From: Treponema sp. UBA3870
Lineage (GTDB): Bacteria; Spirochaetota; Spirochaetia; Treponematales; Treponemataceae
Direction of reading: 5' to 3'
Assembly (NCBI GenBank): GCA_002392275.1
Contig: DGGQ01000119.1
Span: 1 to 8,277 of the forward strand
Length of the DNA: 8,277 bases
Shown here piece by piece: positions 8,101 through 8,277 of the stretch. Numbering within the stretch: the first letter of the stretch is position 1; every line of letters begins with the position of its first letter. The notes beneath the pieces are model-generated. The model saw only the letters and a list, made by a program, of their open reading frames with translations, had not been told where the DNA came from and did no database searches. The position numbers were made by a program, and so were the translations under genes.

Positions 8101-8277
8101 AAGATTTGCAGATTGAATTCGTAAAGCCAGAGTACAGAGACATGTTCCTGGAGCGAACAAAAGAAAAATATCAGGAAATCAAGAACCTCCCATTTGGATT
8201 TACAGACAGGGATGTAAATCTGCTGAGAGAAATTTCGCAGGAATGTTTTGGAGTTGACTGTAGACCCGACACAAAAT
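5118..8277 (+). CDS. Large FtsZ/tubulin-superfamily protein (Tub_2-like), cut by the window end
   Basis: This frame is open for 1053 codons and leaves the window without a stop, so the C-terminus is missing. The N-terminus carries tubulin/FtsZ nucleotide-binding loops in order: T1 GVGGTGKN (11-18), T2 LDTD (46-49) and T4 signature CGGTGSG (173-179). NCYASLIELD (223-232) lies where the guanine-contacting Asn of the family is expected. KPVGRFSF (119-126) resembles a conserved Tub_2 block. GTP binding and polymerisation are therefore likely, though unproven. FtsZ is near 380 residues, so this protein is far longer; 430-760 is mostly charged and helical, and a Cys cluster (798, 811, 825, 831) follows. 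No signal or membrane segment is visible, so it is cytoplasmic. GAGG (5109-5112), five bases before the ATG, supports the start. It is not cell-division FtsZ. Confidence 0.9.
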   Translation, partial: MKRYQPTVVIGVGGTGKNILLALKKMIIENSPNGMQDYPLLRLLSLDTDISIDSMTSEIKTVKDEINLDPNTEIERLGADGLTSTLNLDQFPSIKEWYPDSKRSQLNPTMLSGGASQMKPVGRFSFAWNAAKIRDKLYNILSTTIDVDEARRNKIGESNLVPFTNVFICGSICGGTGSGIFLDVANLVRFVAKQTNVVTKIYGFMALASVYDSISGDLKLKPNCYASLIELDHYQNENNFRSPKRQFYPAYRNISSSDWDYTNSSNTFSFDYPYLFDKANETGVAFSSPKQFAEMAARFIYLLTGSDVATRWESVSNNIWVNLDEDRKLHKPVRYASTGNTSIVYPRRKITQLCSFKLAENYFKIILDDSYGKVEIDRLVERFLNDSKTNPEGNESSILADSFSMFKDPDTDDFLPFTEYLDSSKESKLDECIALIKEDKKSIPATVTNWTEDIKKVFNNFKTQTSVYPRDRKEKFISDIQHRMSEMLNLRLVEDTANPLQDGKRMTRGSVARAKAFLENLYARFTSANENFRKLEEDAREQTKDFEEIFDGKFSALKSALNSLIPSSKNIQRLLEETISAYEDIITAKKNEHTAKLVRQYFMEIQENGIHISDGILKELENKILNTGSVINKFKKLQEEAKTFLYKNQTESTGNFNIEIFNYKKDVEGIYNKLMANKDFGEEQIFETLTKILQSKEAFDADYSRAGNVLPETRIMKLLLSETEKFFFAPVAEINIRQRLLEDEEKLNALTSGAYLTTAQVYTRLDGQEMSASGLNTKGKIFYAISIPNEPEYDKYCKDSLSTKVGKPFICPFDVGGNMENSEQCPIYGKCLKAWILKNASVDLEIIPSDETGEINIMKVIVGFPLRAITSVSGPYREEYQKAMRKQKEENDFNGRTEENLHMFGTVKFADLNEAESSPLELRDSFRKALLITLIAKRLVVDSFGVHFFTEYDCENDKDVPSLDLGKNFAEATFMAESTRVNDIKAVDEIRKLAKDLQIEFVKPEYRDMFLERTKEKYQEIKNLPFGFTDRDVNLLREISQECFGVDCRPDTK

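Overview
The window looks like a spirochaete chromosome, most likely Treponema from a host-associated or rumen-type group. This is inferred from moderate-to-low GC, A-rich coding strands, clear purine-rich ribosome binding sites, spirochaete-style lipoprotein signals, and short intergenic hairpins (GCAAGCC-GNAA-GGCTTGC) that I associate with that genus. The genus is a judgement from impression, not a search.

Layout: positions 1-33 hold only an ambiguous gene end. Positions 34-297 are non-coding and filled with an array of structured repeats. Two copies (about 45-132 and 198-285) share one fold: an 11-bp outer stem enclosing two hairpins, followed by a third hairpin with a GNRA tetraloop. A half copy (133-176) lies between them. 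The last hairpin ends three bases before the ribosome binding site of the first gene. From 298 to the right edge, five genes lie tightly packed on the + strand with spacings of +4, -4, +21 and +20 bases, so they are probably one operon that continues past the window.

The genes are: (1) a 600-residue lipoprotein with three divergent repeats and a C-terminal transglutaminase-like domain with an intact Cys-His-Asp triad; (2) a 180-residue protein with four membrane segments; (3) a 519-residue lipoprotein with a von Willebrand factor A (vWA) domain and complete metal site, a second membrane anchor, and a cytoplasmic beta-rich tail that may be a degenerate FHA-like domain; (4) a 290-residue protein with three membrane segments and a large helical extracytoplasmic loop; (5) a very large, right-truncated FtsZ/tubulin-superfamily protein with T1, T2 and T4 nucleotide-binding loops.

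Together they read as an envelope-spanning machine. A cytoplasmic tubulin-like GTP-binding polymer candidate would be linked through membrane proteins (2), (3) and (4) to extracytoplasmic vWA and transglutaminase-like modules. A tubulin-like protein beside a vWA protein matches the previously proposed FtsZ-like (FtsZl-1/'tubulin-like', Tub_2) membrane-remodelling context. The transglutaminase-like lipoprotein, the doubly anchored vWA protein and the helical-loop membrane protein look like a lineage-specific version. The actual function is unknown.
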